Of a stretch of 23,703 nucleotides of DNA, positions 1 through 8,518 are shown piece by piece. Each line of letters opens with the position of its first letter. Position 1 is the stretch's first letter. Source of the DNA: Bacteroidales bacterium (GTDB lineage: Bacteria; Bacteroidota; Bacteroidia; Bacteroidales; UBA7960); contig PWGY01000014.1 in NCBI GenBank assembly GCA_003554665.1, positions 1 to 23,703 of the forward strand, read 5' to 3'. The position numbers were made by a program, and so were the translations under genes. Below the pieces are notes generated by a model. It worked only from the letters and a program-made list of their open reading frames with translations. It was not told the DNA's origin and searched no databases.

Positions 1-660
1 AAGGAAATCAACATTGCCGTAAAGGAAGGAGGCAACGACCCTGAAGGAAACCCCAGGTTGCGGCTGGCCATTGCCAACGCCAAAGGAGCGAATATGCCCA
101 AAGACAACATCCAGCGGGCCATATCCAAAGCAGGAGACAAGAATGCCGCCGACTTCCAGGAAGTAACCTATGAGGGCTATGCCAACTATGGTGTTGCCAT
201 CTATGTGGAATGCCTTACTGACAATGTGCAACGAACCGTGGCAAATATCCGGAGTTACTTCAACAAGCACAACGGCAAACTGGAAACAAAAGGTGCCCTG
301 AGCTTCCTTTTTGACCGCAAGGGTGTTTTCACCATCCCTGAAAAGACCCTCTCAATGGACGAAGAAGATTTCCTGATGGAAGTGATTGATGCCGGAGCGG
401 AAGAAACTGAAAGTGAGGATGGTTTTTTGACCATATATACTGCCATGGAAGATTTCGGCCCAATGGTAAAAAAACTGGAAGAATTGGGCATTGAAGCTGA
501 AAATGCAGAACTGCAAAGGCTGCCAAAAACCACTGTTAAACTCGACAGGGAAGCGGCACAAAAGGTATTAAAGTTGATCGACACCTTTGAGGATGACGAC
601 GATGTCCAAAATGTATTCCACAACCTGGAACTCACCGACGAAATCATGAAAGACATGTAG
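1..660 (+). CDS. yebC: YebC/PmpR-family protein, 5' end outside the window
   Basis: The reading frame is open from the first base and ends at TAG 658-660, giving 219 visible residues. The segment begins KEINIAVKEGG and continues with NPRLRLAIANAKGANMPKDN, which is the conserved YebC core normally found about 30 residues from the N-terminus. The true start therefore lies upstream of the window, and the in-frame TTG at 58 is not a start. An acidic stretch (EDDDDV) lies near the C-terminus. Family knowledge: YebC proteins are cytoplasmic three-domain proteins, first described as transcriptional regulators (PmpR) and more recently linked to relief of ribosome stalling. Which role applies here cannot be read from the sequence. 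The gene is convergent with the ABC ATPase gene, 70 bases away, with no obvious T-run terminator between them. Confidence 0.93.
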   Translation, partial: KEINIAVKEGGNDPEGNPRLRLAIANAKGANMPKDNIQRAISKAGDKNAADFQEVTYEGYANYGVAIYVECLTDNVQRTVANIRSYFNKHNGKLETKGALSFLFDRKGVFTIPEKTLSMDEEDFLMEVIDAGAEETESEDGFLTIYTAMEDFGPMVKKLEELGIEAENAELQRLPKTTVKLDREAAQKVLKLIDTFEDDDDVQNVFHNLELTDEIMKDM

Positions 661-668
661 CTTCCTGA

Positions 669-748
669 CCGGTCCGAAAGCAGGCTGGCCGATCAGAAAG
701 CGGGGATGGGTCAGAAACCGGGGCGACCGGTCAGAAAGCGGGGATGGC
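669..748. repeat. Imperfect ~20-bp tandem repeat across an ABC gene stop codon
   Basis: Four degenerate units of about 20 bp lie end to end. The two best copies, 689-709 and 727-747, are 21 bp long and differ at one position (core tcagaaagcggggatgg). A more diverged unit begins at 669, and a shortened one at 711. The last copy contains the final codons (AIPAF) and TGA stop of the minus-strand ABC gene, so the other units look like duplications of that gene end into the intergenic space. The palindrome gaccggtc occurs at 667-674 and 725-732. Confidence 0.7.
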
Positions 749-2521
749 CTCAATTAGTCTTTTGGTGTAATCTTCACCGGGCCTGGCATATATTGCCCCG
801 GCTTCACCGGCTTCAACAACCCGGCCGTCTTTCATCACAACAACCCTGTCTGACATATATTTGACCACCGCCAGGTCATGTGAAATAAAAATATAGGTAA
901 GTCCGTATTCCCTTTTCAGGTCATTTAAAAGGTTCAGCACCCTTGCCTGCACAGATACGTCAAGGGCAGATACCGATTCGTCGCAGATGATAAACTCAGG
1001 GCTCATTGCCAGGGCCCTGGCAATGCAGATTCTTTGTCGCTGCCCTCCCGAAAAAGCATGCGGATAACGGTCAAAATGCAATGTTTCAAGGCCAACTTTT
1101 TCCAGCAATTCAAAAACCCTTTTTCTTCGCTCCCTGTCATTTTTTAAAATACCGTGAACCTGCATCGGCTCCATAATGGCCTGCCCGATACTCATACCCG
1201 GCGACAGCGAGGCGTAGGGATCCTGAAAAATGATCTGGAACCGGGTTCTCAACCTTCGGAGTTCACCTGCGGACATGCCAGACAGGTCTCTTCCCTTATA
1301 CACAACACTCCCGGAATGCGGACGAATTAATTGCATGATACTTCTTCCCAGAGTGGTTTTACCACATCCCGATTCCCCCACCAGACCAAGGGTTTCTCCG
1401 CGGAAAACCTGAAAACTGACATCCGCCACTGCTGCATGATGCTCCATTGGCATGCCAAGCACATTTCTGCGGGTTACGAAACGGGTTACAAGGTTTTTGA
1501 TCTCAAGAACGGGTGCTTCACTGGCATTCCCGGCCTGCCTTTCGGCTCCCACGGACATATCTCCGGCATGCAATATCATTGGGTCAGTTGATGAAAATGC
1601 TTCCTTCACTGGTGATTTAACAACCTGACCGCCATATTCTGCAGGCTCCCCACCCCCTGCAGGCTCCCCACCCATAAAATCCTCCACTACAGCCAGCCGG
1701 TCAGGTCTTTCATCCAGAGACGGACGGCATGCCAGCAGTGCACGGGTATAAGGGTCTGACGGGGTATTAAGTACGCCGGAAGTCTGACCGGTTTCCAATA
1801 CGCGGCCATTCCGCATTACTGCGATCTTCCCGGCCACCTGTGAAATCACCCCCAGGTCATGTGATATAAATATCACCGACATATTATACCTTTTCTGCAA
1901 GCGCCGGAGTAGCTCAAGGATGTCTTTCTGTACGGTAACATCCAGGGCAGTGGTGGGTTCATCCGCAATAAGCAATACAGGATCACAAGCCATGGCCATG
2001 GCGATCATTACCCTTTGCTTTTGCCCTCCTGAAAGTTCATGCGGCCAGGCCCTGTAAATCCTTTCCGGTTGTGGCAGACGAACCTCAGCAAACAGTTCAA
2101 GAGCTTTATTTTTTGCGTCGGCTGCATTGCTCCGGTTATGCCACAATATGCTTTCTGCCACCTGGGGGCCGCAACGTTTCACCGGGTTCAACGAAGTCAT
2201 CGGCTCCTGAAAGATCATGGCCATATAACGGCCCCGCACTGATTGCATGTCCTGGTCTGACAGATCAGGCAGATTGACCATCCCTCTGTCAGGATGGTTA
2301 AACCAAATTTCGCCTGATTTGATGCGCGCCGAACTTCTGCTGAGCAATCTCATCACAGCCAGGGCCGTGACAGACTTTCCCGAACCGGATTCACCCACCA
2401 GCCCGAGCACTTCCCCGGGGAACACCTCCAATGAAACGCTTTCTGTGGCTGAAACCACTGCATCAGCCGTATCAAATTCAACCGACAGGTTTCTGATGGA
2501 TAAAAGCGGGGTGTTTTTCAT
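731..2521 (-). CDS. Fused double-ATPase peptide/nickel-type ABC transporter protein
   Basis: The 596-residue protein carries two complete ABC ATPase halves of the DppD/OppD and DppF/OppF type, as in YejF or GsiA. It would power import of peptides or a similar small solute at the cytoplasmic face of an inner-membrane permease. Half 1 has Walker A GESGSGKS (43-50), Q-loop FQEP (104-107), signature LSGGQ (163-167), Walker B LLIADEP (183-189) and switch His221. Half 2 has GESGCGKT (382-389), FQDP (432-435), FSGGQ (490-494), IICDES (511-516) and His548. All catalytic motifs look intact. A linker of about 60 residues (about 275-337) joins the halves and contains a [12 protein letters not shown] duplication. 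The start ATG at 2521 is followed at once by the typical [11 protein letters not shown] strand. No permease or binding-protein gene is adjacent, so the partners must be encoded elsewhere and the substrate is unknown. Confidence 0.93.
   Translation of the reverse strand: MKNTPLLSIRNLSVEFDTADAVVSATESVSLEVFPGEVLGLVGESGSGKSVTALAVMRLLSRSSARIKSGEIWFNHPDRGMVNLPDLSDQDMQSVRGRYMAMIFQEPMTSLNPVKRCGPQVAESILWHNRSNAADAKNKALELFAEVRLPQPERIYRAWPHELSGGQKQRVMIAMAMACDPVLLIADEPTTALDVTVQKDILELLRRLQKRYNMSVIFISHDLGVISQVAGKIAVMRNGRVLETGQTSGVLNTPSDPYTRALLACRPSLDERPDRLAVVEDFMGGEPAGGGEPAEYGGQVVKSPVKEAFSSTDPMILHAGDMSVGAERQAGNASEAPVLEIKNLVTRFVTRRNVLGMPMEHHAAVADVSFQVFRGETLGLVGESGCGKTTLGRSIMQLIRPHSGSVVYKGRDLSGMSAGELRRLRTRFQIIFQDPYASLSPGMSIGQAIMEPMQVHGILKNDRERRKRVFELLEKVGLETLHFDRYPHAFSGGQRQRICIARALAMSPEFIICDESVSALDVSVQARVLNLLNDLKREYGLTYIFISHDLAVVKYMSDRVVVMKDGRVVEAGEAGAIYARPGEDYTKRLIEAIPAF
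1639..1673. repeat. 17-bp direct repeat inside the ABC linker
   Basis: Two identical 17-bp copies of ctgcaggctccccaccc occupy 1639-1655 and 1657-1673, a period of 18 bp. Because the period is a multiple of three, the duplication stays in frame and gives the [12 protein letters not shown] residue pair in the linker between the two ATPase domains. It looks like a recent slippage or duplication event in a stretch with little structural constraint. Confidence 0.8.
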
Positions 2522-2541
2522 AAAAGGGGATTAAAGCACAA

Positions 2542-2571
2542 CAAACTTACAAAATCTGACTGTCTGCCAAT
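2542..2571 (-). promoter_or_regulatory. Bacteroidota-type promoter for the ABC ATPase gene
   Basis: Read on the minus strand, TAAGTTTG (2549-2542) matches the -7 consensus TAnnTTTG. A TTG (2570-2568) lies 18 bases upstream as a possible -33 box. Transcription would begin about 10-15 bases before the ATG at 2521. This is a motif match only. Confidence 0.5.
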
Positions 2572-2613
2572 GAATAATCTTCATGCAATGCACAAAGCAA
2601 TAAAGAGAAGCAT

Positions 2614-2621
2614 TATCTTTG
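2614..2621 (+). promoter_or_regulatory. -7 promoter element for the lipoprotein/hydrolase/queD unit
   Basis: TATCTTTG matches the Bacteroidota -7 consensus TAnnTTTG and lies 36 bases before the ATG at 2658. No convincing TTTG -33 box is found at the usual 19-21 base distance, so the call rests on the -7 box and its position alone. Confidence 0.4.
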
Positions 2622-2657
2622 TAATTATCAAAAAAATAATCTCATCAAACAAGAATC

Positions 2658-3254
2658 ATGATTATGAAAAACTTGTCCTTATCAGTGATCCTGGCAGTCC
2701 TTCTTCTTTCGTCCTCCTGCGGTCCCCGGCAGGAACATGCAGAAGAAACAACCGAACCCCTAATGGAGGAATTGATATCCGAAACCCATCAGGCATTTTT
2801 CAATAACCTGGCCAGGCTGTGTGGAGAATCATTCTCCGGAGAACAAATTTACCGGAGCCATCATGCCTCGGGTTGGGAAGACGTAGATATGACCATGCAT
2901 GTGGAAGTCTGCGAAAGCGATCGTATTCTGATCCCGTTCCATGTGGGTGAAGACCAATCGCGTACCTGGATGTTCCTCATTGAGGAAGGAAATCTGCGGT
3001 TCCGTCACGACCACCGCTATCCGGACGGAACACCTGAGGATGAAACGCTTTATGGTGGTTACGCTGACGATTCCGGCACAGCTTTTGTGCAGCATTTCCC
3101 GGCCGACCAATATACGGCTGAACTGATTGACGGAGGAGAGGGAAATGTTTGGACGGTCAGCCTGGATGAGGCCTTCACCAAGTTCACCTACCGCCTGGAA
3201 AGAGACGGTGAAAAGCGCCTGAGGGTGGATTTTGACCTTACGAACCCATTGTAG
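2658..3254 (+). CDS. Lipoprotein of unknown function
   Basis: The protein has 198 residues. A signal peptide (residues 1-20, Lys then a Leu/Val/Ile-rich core) runs into LLSSSC, so Cys21 is the likely lipidated residue and the protein is probably exported and membrane anchored. The mature part is acidic, rich in aromatic residues and His, and has a recognisable stretch FRHDHRYPDGTPEDE (about residues 114-128) followed by a YGGYADD segment. It may be a small beta-rich domain. I do not recognise a named family or catalytic motif. Start: ATG 2658 or the in-frame ATG at 2664; both precede the signal peptide, so the mature product is the same. It is the first gene of a probable operon; the next gene starts 7 bases after its stop. 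Confidence 0.82.
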   Translation: MIMKNLSLSVILAVLLLSSSCGPRQEHAEETTEPLMEELISETHQAFFNNLARLCGESFSGEQIYRSHHASGWEDVDMTMHVEVCESDRILIPFHVGEDQSRTWMFLIEEGNLRFRHDHRYPDGTPEDETLYGGYADDSGTAFVQHFPADQYTAELIDGGEGNVWTVSLDEAFTKFTYRLERDGEKRLRVDFDLTNPL

Positions 3255-3261
3255 ATCAAAG

Positions 3262-4146
3262 ATGAAGGAAAACACAGAAACCAAACAACAAAAGACTGAC
3301 CGGAACACCATACAGGATAAGGAGCGGGAAGAAAAGGCAATCCTTCCTGACGGCAGGAGGTTGTTCTACAAGATATATCCCAACAGCCCTGATGCCCCGT
3401 GGGTAACACTCATCCATGGTGTCGGGGGAAGTTCCATTATCTGGTTTAAGCAGATCCGTGAATTTTCCAAGCATTTCAATGTGCTTGTGGTTGACCTTCG
3501 TGGTCACGGACGTTCACGCGACCTGTTTTCCGCATATATGGGCAAAGAATACACTTTTGAGGATATCAGCCTTGATGTACTGCAGGTGCTGGACCACCTG
3601 AATATAAAAAAAAGTCATTTCATGGGGGTTTCGCTTGGAACCATATTGATCCGTGTAATTGCCGAAATAGACCCTGAGCGGGTGGAATCAATGACACTGG
3701 CCGGAGCCATTACCCGTTTGAACATTCGTTCCCGCTTCCTGGTATGGGTGGCCAAAGTATTTAAGCCTGTAATTCCTTTTATGTGGCTTTACCGTTTGTT
3801 CGCAAGGATTCTGATGCCAAACAAACGGCACAGGGAAAGCCGTTACCTTTTCATTAAAGAAGCCCAAAAACTTTATCGGCGCGAGATTAACCGATGGTTT
3901 AAACTCCTGCGGGATGTAAACCCATTGCTGCAATACCAGGTGGAACAAAACCCCGAAATTCCGACACTATACCTGATGGGTGATGAAGACCACCTTTTTC
4001 TGCAACCTGTTAAAGAACTGGTGAAGGAGAATAAGATGGCATCATTGATCACCATAGAAAATTCGGGGCATGTCTGTAATGTAGACCAGCCTCATGTGTT
4101 TAACCGGCATGCCATAGAGTTTCTGAAACAAACCGACGCTGCCTAG
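3262..4146 (+). CDS. Alpha/beta-fold hydrolase
   Basis: The 294-residue protein has the layout of an alpha/beta hydrolase (AB_hydrolase_1 type). The oxyanion-hole HGVGGSS is at 52-58 and DLRGHGRS at 78-85. The nucleophile elbow GVSLG places Ser124 as nucleophile. The acid is probably Asp241 or Asp243 in GDEDH, and the base is His270 in NSGHV. A cap-like helical insertion lies at about 155-225. There is no signal peptide, so it is probably cytoplasmic. I chose ATG 3262 because it follows the upstream stop by 7 bases and gives a sensible charged N-terminus; the in-frame TTG at 3232 would overlap the lipoprotein gene. The substrate cannot be deduced; esters, lactones or C-C bonds are all possible for this fold. 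It sits between the lipoprotein gene and queD. Confidence 0.92.
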   Translation: MKENTETKQQKTDRNTIQDKEREEKAILPDGRRLFYKIYPNSPDAPWVTLIHGVGGSSIIWFKQIREFSKHFNVLVVDLRGHGRSRDLFSAYMGKEYTFEDISLDVLQVLDHLNIKKSHFMGVSLGTILIRVIAEIDPERVESMTLAGAITRLNIRSRFLVWVAKVFKPVIPFMWLYRLFARILMPNKRHRESRYLFIKEAQKLYRREINRWFKLLRDVNPLLQYQVEQNPEIPTLYLMGDEDHLFLQPVKELVKENKMASLITIENSGHVCNVDQPHVFNRHAIEFLKQTDAA

Positions 4147-4159
4147 TTTTCGCAAACAA

Positions 4160-4633
4160 ATGAGCACACCTCACATCATACGCCTCACCAAAGAGTTTCA
4201 TTTTGAAGCGGCCCATGCCCTGTGGAATTACGATGGCCCCTGCAGAAACATTCACGGGCACAGCTATCGTCTGTTTGTAACTGTCAGGGGCAGACCGGTG
4301 ACCGACAAGAAAAGCCCCAAACAGGGTATGCTGATCGATTTTTCGGTTCTGAAAAAAATAATCCATGAACTGATTATCGGCCCTTTTGATCATGCCCTGA
4401 TGATCAATGCAGACACCCCTCACCTGGACATGGTCAAAAACAGCGGACTGTACGGCAAACTCACCCCCCTTCCCTACCAGCCAACCTGCGAGAACATGAT
4501 CCGGGATTTTGCGTCAAAGATCCGCAAAGCCCTGCCGGAAGGAGTACATCTTCACGCTCTCCGGCTCCATGAAACGGGCACCTCCTATGCGGAATGGTAT
4601 GCCGAGGACAACCCGGAAAATTCAGCAGACTAA
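4160..4633 (+). CDS. queD: 6-carboxytetrahydropterin synthase / 6-pyruvoyl-tetrahydropterin synthase homologue
   Basis: This 157-residue enzyme of the PTPS/QueD family acts on 7,8-dihydroneopterin triphosphate. In most bacteria it makes 6-carboxy-tetrahydropterin for queuosine and other 7-deazapurines. Zinc ligands are His19 (FEAAHAL), His32 and His34 (CRNIHGHSY). The likely catalytic residues are Cys28, the Asp77-His78 pair (GPFDHAL) and Glu138 (LHETGTSYAEWY), all present. It is longer than the roughly 120-residue E. coli QueD, with extra sequence around 83-105 (DTPHLDMVKNSGLYGK), as in many Bacteroidota homologues. It starts 13 bases after the hydrolase stop and ends 6 bases from the stop of the convergent DUF5686 gene. 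No queC, queE or folE neighbour is present, so its pathway is inferred from the family only. Confidence 0.93.
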   Translation: MSTPHIIRLTKEFHFEAAHALWNYDGPCRNIHGHSYRLFVTVRGRPVTDKKSPKQGMLIDFSVLKKIIHELIIGPFDHALMINADTPHLDMVKNSGLYGKLTPLPYQPTCENMIRDFASKIRKALPEGVHLHALRLHETGTSYAEWYAEDNPENSAD

Positions 4634-4639
4634 CCCATC

Positions 4640-7087
4640 TTACTGAAACAGGAAACGATAGCTGAGCCGGATGCTGTAATTATCACTGAAGCCCGGCCTT
4701 GCATAAGGACCGTATCGGACCATAAACTCAAGACCGAGGCTTGAAAAACCAGAGCCTGTCAGATCGAGTATGGCAATACCTGACTCCAGGAATCCTTTAT
4801 CCATTGATCTCACATCCAGCCTTTTATGTGTTTCAGCAGCATCCAGGCTGCCGATACCTGCATTGGTCCGCAACACAAACTGCGGCCTGAAGGATGTTCC
4901 ACGATACAGCAAATTCTCAAAGTTATGATACCAGAAAACCGCCACATAGCGATCAGAAACAAACTCATCCATCCTCATGGTGGAAAAAGCCTCCGGAGTG
5001 GTTATGGCAAACCGGCTATATGCCGACGGAGCAGTAAAATGCTTATCCAGGGGAGCCAACCCTGAAAAATAGCCGGCCCTGATCGTCCATTGCTGGGTTC
5101 CCAGCATCCTCAGCGGGAAAGTATGCTGAAACAACCCTTCAATCCGCCAGTAGCTGTATTCCCCCTGAAAAACACCATCAACTCCCCGGCTGACATTGAG
5201 TTTCCATACAGGAATATCACCACTGAACCGCATGATCTGACGGGGAGTGAGAATGAACTGCTCACCGTAGGCCAGACGGAACCGGATCCCCGCCTCAAAA
5301 TACCGGGACACATCCAGCCTGCCATCCTTTTGCACCCCCTGTGGTTCAAAAGAGTACTCATCTCCGTATGTGACCCGCTCAATCCCCACATAAGGTTTTA
5401 CGGTGAGAAAATTCCGATAGCCCAGAAACCGGCCCCAGATCTCATGCCTTTCTGTCATGTCCAGGGTTTCCAGGAAATAACTGCGTAAATTTTGCGCGGA
5501 AAACAGTCCCCCTGTACGCAGGAACTCGCTCCCCCCTCTTTCTTCCACATCAAGGCTGTAGTTATACCCCAGCCGAAAATCCCTTAACCTGTCAATCAGC
5601 ACACTACCGCCTCCACCATATTTAAGCTCCTGATCCCGGAAACCATAGGCAAATTTCCCGTGCAACTCCACCCTGCGCGAAAACCCGGTGTTGGAGCGGA
5701 ACGAAAACCCGGTCCTGAAACCCTCCCGGGCATTGTATCCCAGAAAATCTGTCAACGGGAAATCCAGACGTCCCCGCCGAAGTGCTCCTCCGAATAAGGT
5801 CTGCAAACGTTCAATCTGTCCGTCCAGGTCCTGCTCGCGACCAAGGCTGTCCAGGTAATGATAGGTATTTTTATCGCGTACTGAAAGGCTGTCGCGACGG
5901 TAGGTATTCCAGAACGATTCGTCATCCACAATGGTTTCGTCAGAAAATTCCACATGGAAAGGAGAAAAGTCGCGACGGCCCAAAGGCGGATCGACGGCAA
6001 TATCAGACAAATAAGTGCGACCCTCCCCGATCACCCTGAAGTCTTGCAGACCTTCAATATTCAGCAACTCGAAATCCGTATTCAGTTGAACGGGAAACCA
6101 GTGTTGTCCATCAACCATGGCATAATTCTGCTGAATCCTTATCCTGGCATTGCCTTGCTGACCGGCAGGTTCAGCAATCACAGACTGCAACGCCCATCCC
6201 CGGCTGCTCACATTCATCACGCCTTCCAGGCCGCTGAAATTACGGCCTCTGCCGGGTCTGTAGGAAATAACATATACGGTATCTTTTTCCGAATAGATGG
6301 AGTCTTCCAGATTAAAAAAATACCGGTTGATGCTGCCCGGAGCAAGTGGGCTCAGGTAGCGGTTGTCAGTGATGTGAATATAGTCTTCGTAAAAGGAAAA
6401 GGATTGCATCTGTGATATCAGGATGGCGAATAAAGGGTGTTGCAGCCCGGAGATCCTGGATGCCAGTACGGTCTCATTGCTGCGGTCAGGGAAGCGGAAC
6501 CTTCGTTCGGTTACGGTCTCCATCAGGAAAAAGTGACGCTCCTCCAGGTATCTCGACAAACGACTGGTAGCGGTATCTGCCGCAGCAGGGACATGTTTCC
6601 GGTCTTCGTCAAAGGCTCCGGTAAACACAAACTTATTGTAAGATGTATAGGTAAAGGAACTGTTTTTTTCCGGATTGTTTTGATCCCGCCGGGCCTGCAC
6701 TTTTTCAATGATCCTGTGGGCAGGGTTTTCGCCGGGCACTATCACCACCTCGCGAAGTTCAACCGCTTTACGGCGGAGCCTGATATCATGAAAATCAACC
6801 CCTGCAGCAGCCGGCTGATAGGATTTGCCCTCATACCCCACATAACTGATTTGTAACCTGGCAGCCGGATCCGGAAGGGAAAGCTCAAAAAAGCCGTCTA
6901 TATCCGTCATCCCACCCCGGCGGCTGTCATTGATCACAATGTGAACAAAGGCAAGCGGTTCACCGGTATCTGCATCCCTTATTCGCCCCTTAACCACCTC
7001 ATCAGTTTCATCCGGGGCAAACCACACGGCCGGAGCCCCTGTAAGAACCCCCGGTAAAAGGGCCAGAAAAAAAAACAATATCCGCAT
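4640..7087 (-). CDS. DUF5686-type outer-membrane protein with carboxypeptidase-like regulatory domain
   Basis: This large exported protein (815 residues) starts with a signal peptide (about residues 1-18, FFFLALLPGVLTGAPA). An Ig-like CarboxypepD_reg-like domain spans about 31-110 (VVKGRIRDADTGEPLAFVHI, then GGMTDIDGFFELSLP and SYVGYEGK), the domain type found before TonB-dependent barrels in Bacteroidota. The rest matches the general layout of DUF5686 proteins: a soluble middle part and a C-terminal half rich in alternating aromatic/polar strands, ending SYRFLFQ, as expected for an outer-membrane beta-barrel. No TonB box or plug domain is recognised. Its role is unknown. It is divergent from gldE and likely monocistronic. 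No good promoter motif was found upstream at a normal distance. Confidence 0.88.
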   Translation of the reverse strand: MRILFFFLALLPGVLTGAPAVWFAPDETDEVVKGRIRDADTGEPLAFVHIVINDSRRGGMTDIDGFFELSLPDPAARLQISYVGYEGKSYQPAAAGVDFHDIRLRRKAVELREVVIVPGENPAHRIIEKVQARRDQNNPEKNSSFTYTSYNKFVFTGAFDEDRKHVPAAADTATSRLSRYLEERHFFLMETVTERRFRFPDRSNETVLASRISGLQHPLFAILISQMQSFSFYEDYIHITDNRYLSPLAPGSINRYFFNLEDSIYSEKDTVYVISYRPGRGRNFSGLEGVMNVSSRGWALQSVIAEPAGQQGNARIRIQQNYAMVDGQHWFPVQLNTDFELLNIEGLQDFRVIGEGRTYLSDIAVDPPLGRRDFSPFHVEFSDETIVDDESFWNTYRRDSLSVRDKNTYHYLDSLGREQDLDGQIERLQTLFGGALRRGRLDFPLTDFLGYNAREGFRTGFSFRSNTGFSRRVELHGKFAYGFRDQELKYGGGGSVLIDRLRDFRLGYNYSLDVEERGGSEFLRTGGLFSAQNLRSYFLETLDMTERHEIWGRFLGYRNFLTVKPYVGIERVTYGDEYSFEPQGVQKDGRLDVSRYFEAGIRFRLAYGEQFILTPRQIMRFSGDIPVWKLNVSRGVDGVFQGEYSYWRIEGLFQHTFPLRMLGTQQWTIRAGYFSGLAPLDKHFTAPSAYSRFAITTPEAFSTMRMDEFVSDRYVAVFWYHNFENLLYRGTSFRPQFVLRTNAGIGSLDAAETHKRLDVRSMDKGFLESGIAILDLTGSGFSSLGLEFMVRYGPYARPGFSDNYSIRLSYRFLFQ

Positions 7088-7149
7088 CCATCAAATTTAA
7101 CAAATTGGCCGAAAAACTGCATTGTTTTATTTTTTGAGTAAAAATGTAT

Positions 7150-7157
7150 TAATTTTG
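7150..7157 (+). promoter_or_regulatory. -7 promoter element upstream of gldE
   Basis: TAATTTTG matches TAnnTTTG and lies 26 bases before the proposed TTG start at 7184. The nearest TTG-type -33 candidates are at 13 or 25 bases rather than 19-21, so support is partial. Confidence 0.35.
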
Positions 7158-7183
7158 TATAAATCAAAAGCATATACACAATT

Positions 7184-8518
7184 TTGGAAGCGTCACCCGA
7201 ACCCATTTCATCCCAGGAAATACCACTGTCAGCGCTTACCGATCTGCTTTCCGCCGATACATTTTTGGGCATTGGTGCCATGCTGGTTCTGCTCTTTTTC
7301 TCAGCCATGGTTTCAGGATCAGAAATTGCCTTCTTTTCATTGAAGCATTCCCATATTGACAAGGTCAGAAAAGGGAGCAAACACCACAACAATAAAATCC
7401 TGAACCTGATCGAGCGACCCAACCGTCTGCTTGCCACCATACTGATCACCAACAATGTGATCAACATTGCAGTCATTGTCCTGTCAACCATCGTTTTCCG
7501 GCCGTTATACCAAATGGAGCTCCATCCGGTCCTTGCATTTCTGATACAAGTGGCACTGGTCACCTTCCTGATCCTGCTTTTTGCGGAGGTTTTGCCAAAA
7601 GTTTATGCATCCAGGAATCCCCTGCGTTTTTCTTCCATTATGGCACCCCCGCTATTGGCCCTCCGGAAAATATTCCATCCACTCAGTTCGTTGCTGGTTA
7701 AAACCACCCACATCATTGACAAACGGATGGAGAAAAAAAGGCCCAACCTGAGTATGCATGAATTGTCGCACGCTTTGGAGATCACCACCGACGAGACCAC
7801 CACCGAAGAAGATAAAAAGCTGCTTCGGGGCATTGTCCGCTTCGGGAATACCTTCGTCCGCGAGATCATGAAGTCGCGGGTGGATGTGGTGGCCGTAGCA
7901 TATTCCACCCCATTCCGCCAGCTGATTGCGATCATCCAGGATGCAGGCTACAGCCGCATCCCCGTTTATCGCGAAAATTTTGACAACGTGGAAGGGGTGC
8001 TTTACATCAAAGACCTTCTTCCGCATCTGGAAAAAGACAATGATTTCGAATGGCAGAAGCTCCTGCGTAAAGGTTTCCTTGTTCCGGAAAGCAAAAGGAT
8101 CAACGATCTGCTGAAAGAGTTCCAGGAAAAAAAGATCCACCTGGCCATTGTGGTGGACGAGTATGGAGGCACCTCGGGCCTGGTTACCCTGGAAGATATT
8201 CTGGAAGAGATTGTCGGCGAAATCAATGATGAATTTGACATTGAAGAGGCCGTATACTCAAAAGTAGACAGCAACACCTACGTGTTTGAGGGAAAAACCC
8301 TTCTGAAGGATTTTTGCAAAATCACCGGGGTGGAAGATTCAGCATTTAACGAAGTTAAAGGAGAGGCAGACACCCTTGCAGGACTGATCCTTGAGATAAA
8401 GCAGGAGATTCCGTTCAAAGGGGCAAAGGTCAAATACGGCCGCTTTGAATTTGAAGTGGAAGGAGTTGACAAAAGACGAATCAAAAAATTAAAAGTAAAA
8501 ATCAAGGAGCCGCAATGA
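7184..8518 (+). CDS. gldE: GldE: CNNM/CorC-type membrane protein with CBS domains
   Basis: The 444-residue protein has the HlyC/CorC (CNNM, DUF21) architecture. An N-terminal DUF21 membrane domain has segments at about 29-52, 83-105 and 113-137 (SGSEIAFFSLKHSHIDKVRK between the first two). A CBS pair follows at about 220-345 (VREIMKSRVDVVAV, then VVDEYGGTSGLVTLEDILEEIVG), then a CorC/HlyC C-terminal domain at about 350-440. The overlapping gldD gene identifies it as GldE, a protein linked genetically to GldD in gliding Flavobacterium and present also in non-gliding Bacteroidota; the family may export magnesium or other cations. Start: no ATG is available before the first membrane segment, so TTG 7184 is the best choice and gives a 28-residue cytoplasmic or periplasmic leader. 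An ATG inside the first membrane segment would truncate it. Confidence 0.9.
   Translation: MEASPEPISSQEIPLSALTDLLSADTFLGIGAMLVLLFFSAMVSGSEIAFFSLKHSHIDKVRKGSKHHNNKILNLIERPNRLLATILITNNVINIAVIVLSTIVFRPLYQMELHPVLAFLIQVALVTFLILLFAEVLPKVYASRNPLRFSSIMAPPLLALRKIFHPLSSLLVKTTHIIDKRMEKKRPNLSMHELSHALEITTDETTTEEDKKLLRGIVRFGNTFVREIMKSRVDVVAVAYSTPFRQLIAIIQDAGYSRIPVYRENFDNVEGVLYIKDLLPHLEKDNDFEWQKLLRKGFLVPESKRINDLLKEFQEKKIHLAIVVDEYGGTSGLVTLEDILEEIVGEINDEFDIEEAVYSKVDSNTYVFEGKTLLKDFCKITGVEDSAFNEVKGEADTLAGLILEIKQEIPFKGAKVKYGRFEFEVEGVDKRRIKKLKVKIKEPQ

Noticed and set aside
255..656. Antisense ORF opposite the YebC-family gene (133 residues, Ser/Phe-rich)
   Set aside because: It is the mirror of a well-conserved coding frame, has no family features, and its Ser/Phe bias is what an antisense frame would give.
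667..732. Palindromes gaccggtc as an operator or terminator stem
   Set aside because: They are short, lack a T-run, and are explained by the repeat units in which they lie.
2570..2806. 78-residue ORF overlapping the lipoprotein start
   Set aside because: It runs into the signal-peptide region of the lipoprotein gene in another frame; the lipoprotein frame has the stronger features.
3232..3261. TTG start at 3232 for the alpha/beta hydrolase
   Set aside because: It would overlap the end of the lipoprotein gene, while ATG 3262 gives normal spacing and a complete hydrolase.
7092..7099. TAAATTTG (minus strand) as a promoter for the DUF5686 gene
   Set aside because: It is only 4 bases upstream of the ATG, which would require a leaderless mRNA, and no TTTG is found at 19-21 bases upstream.
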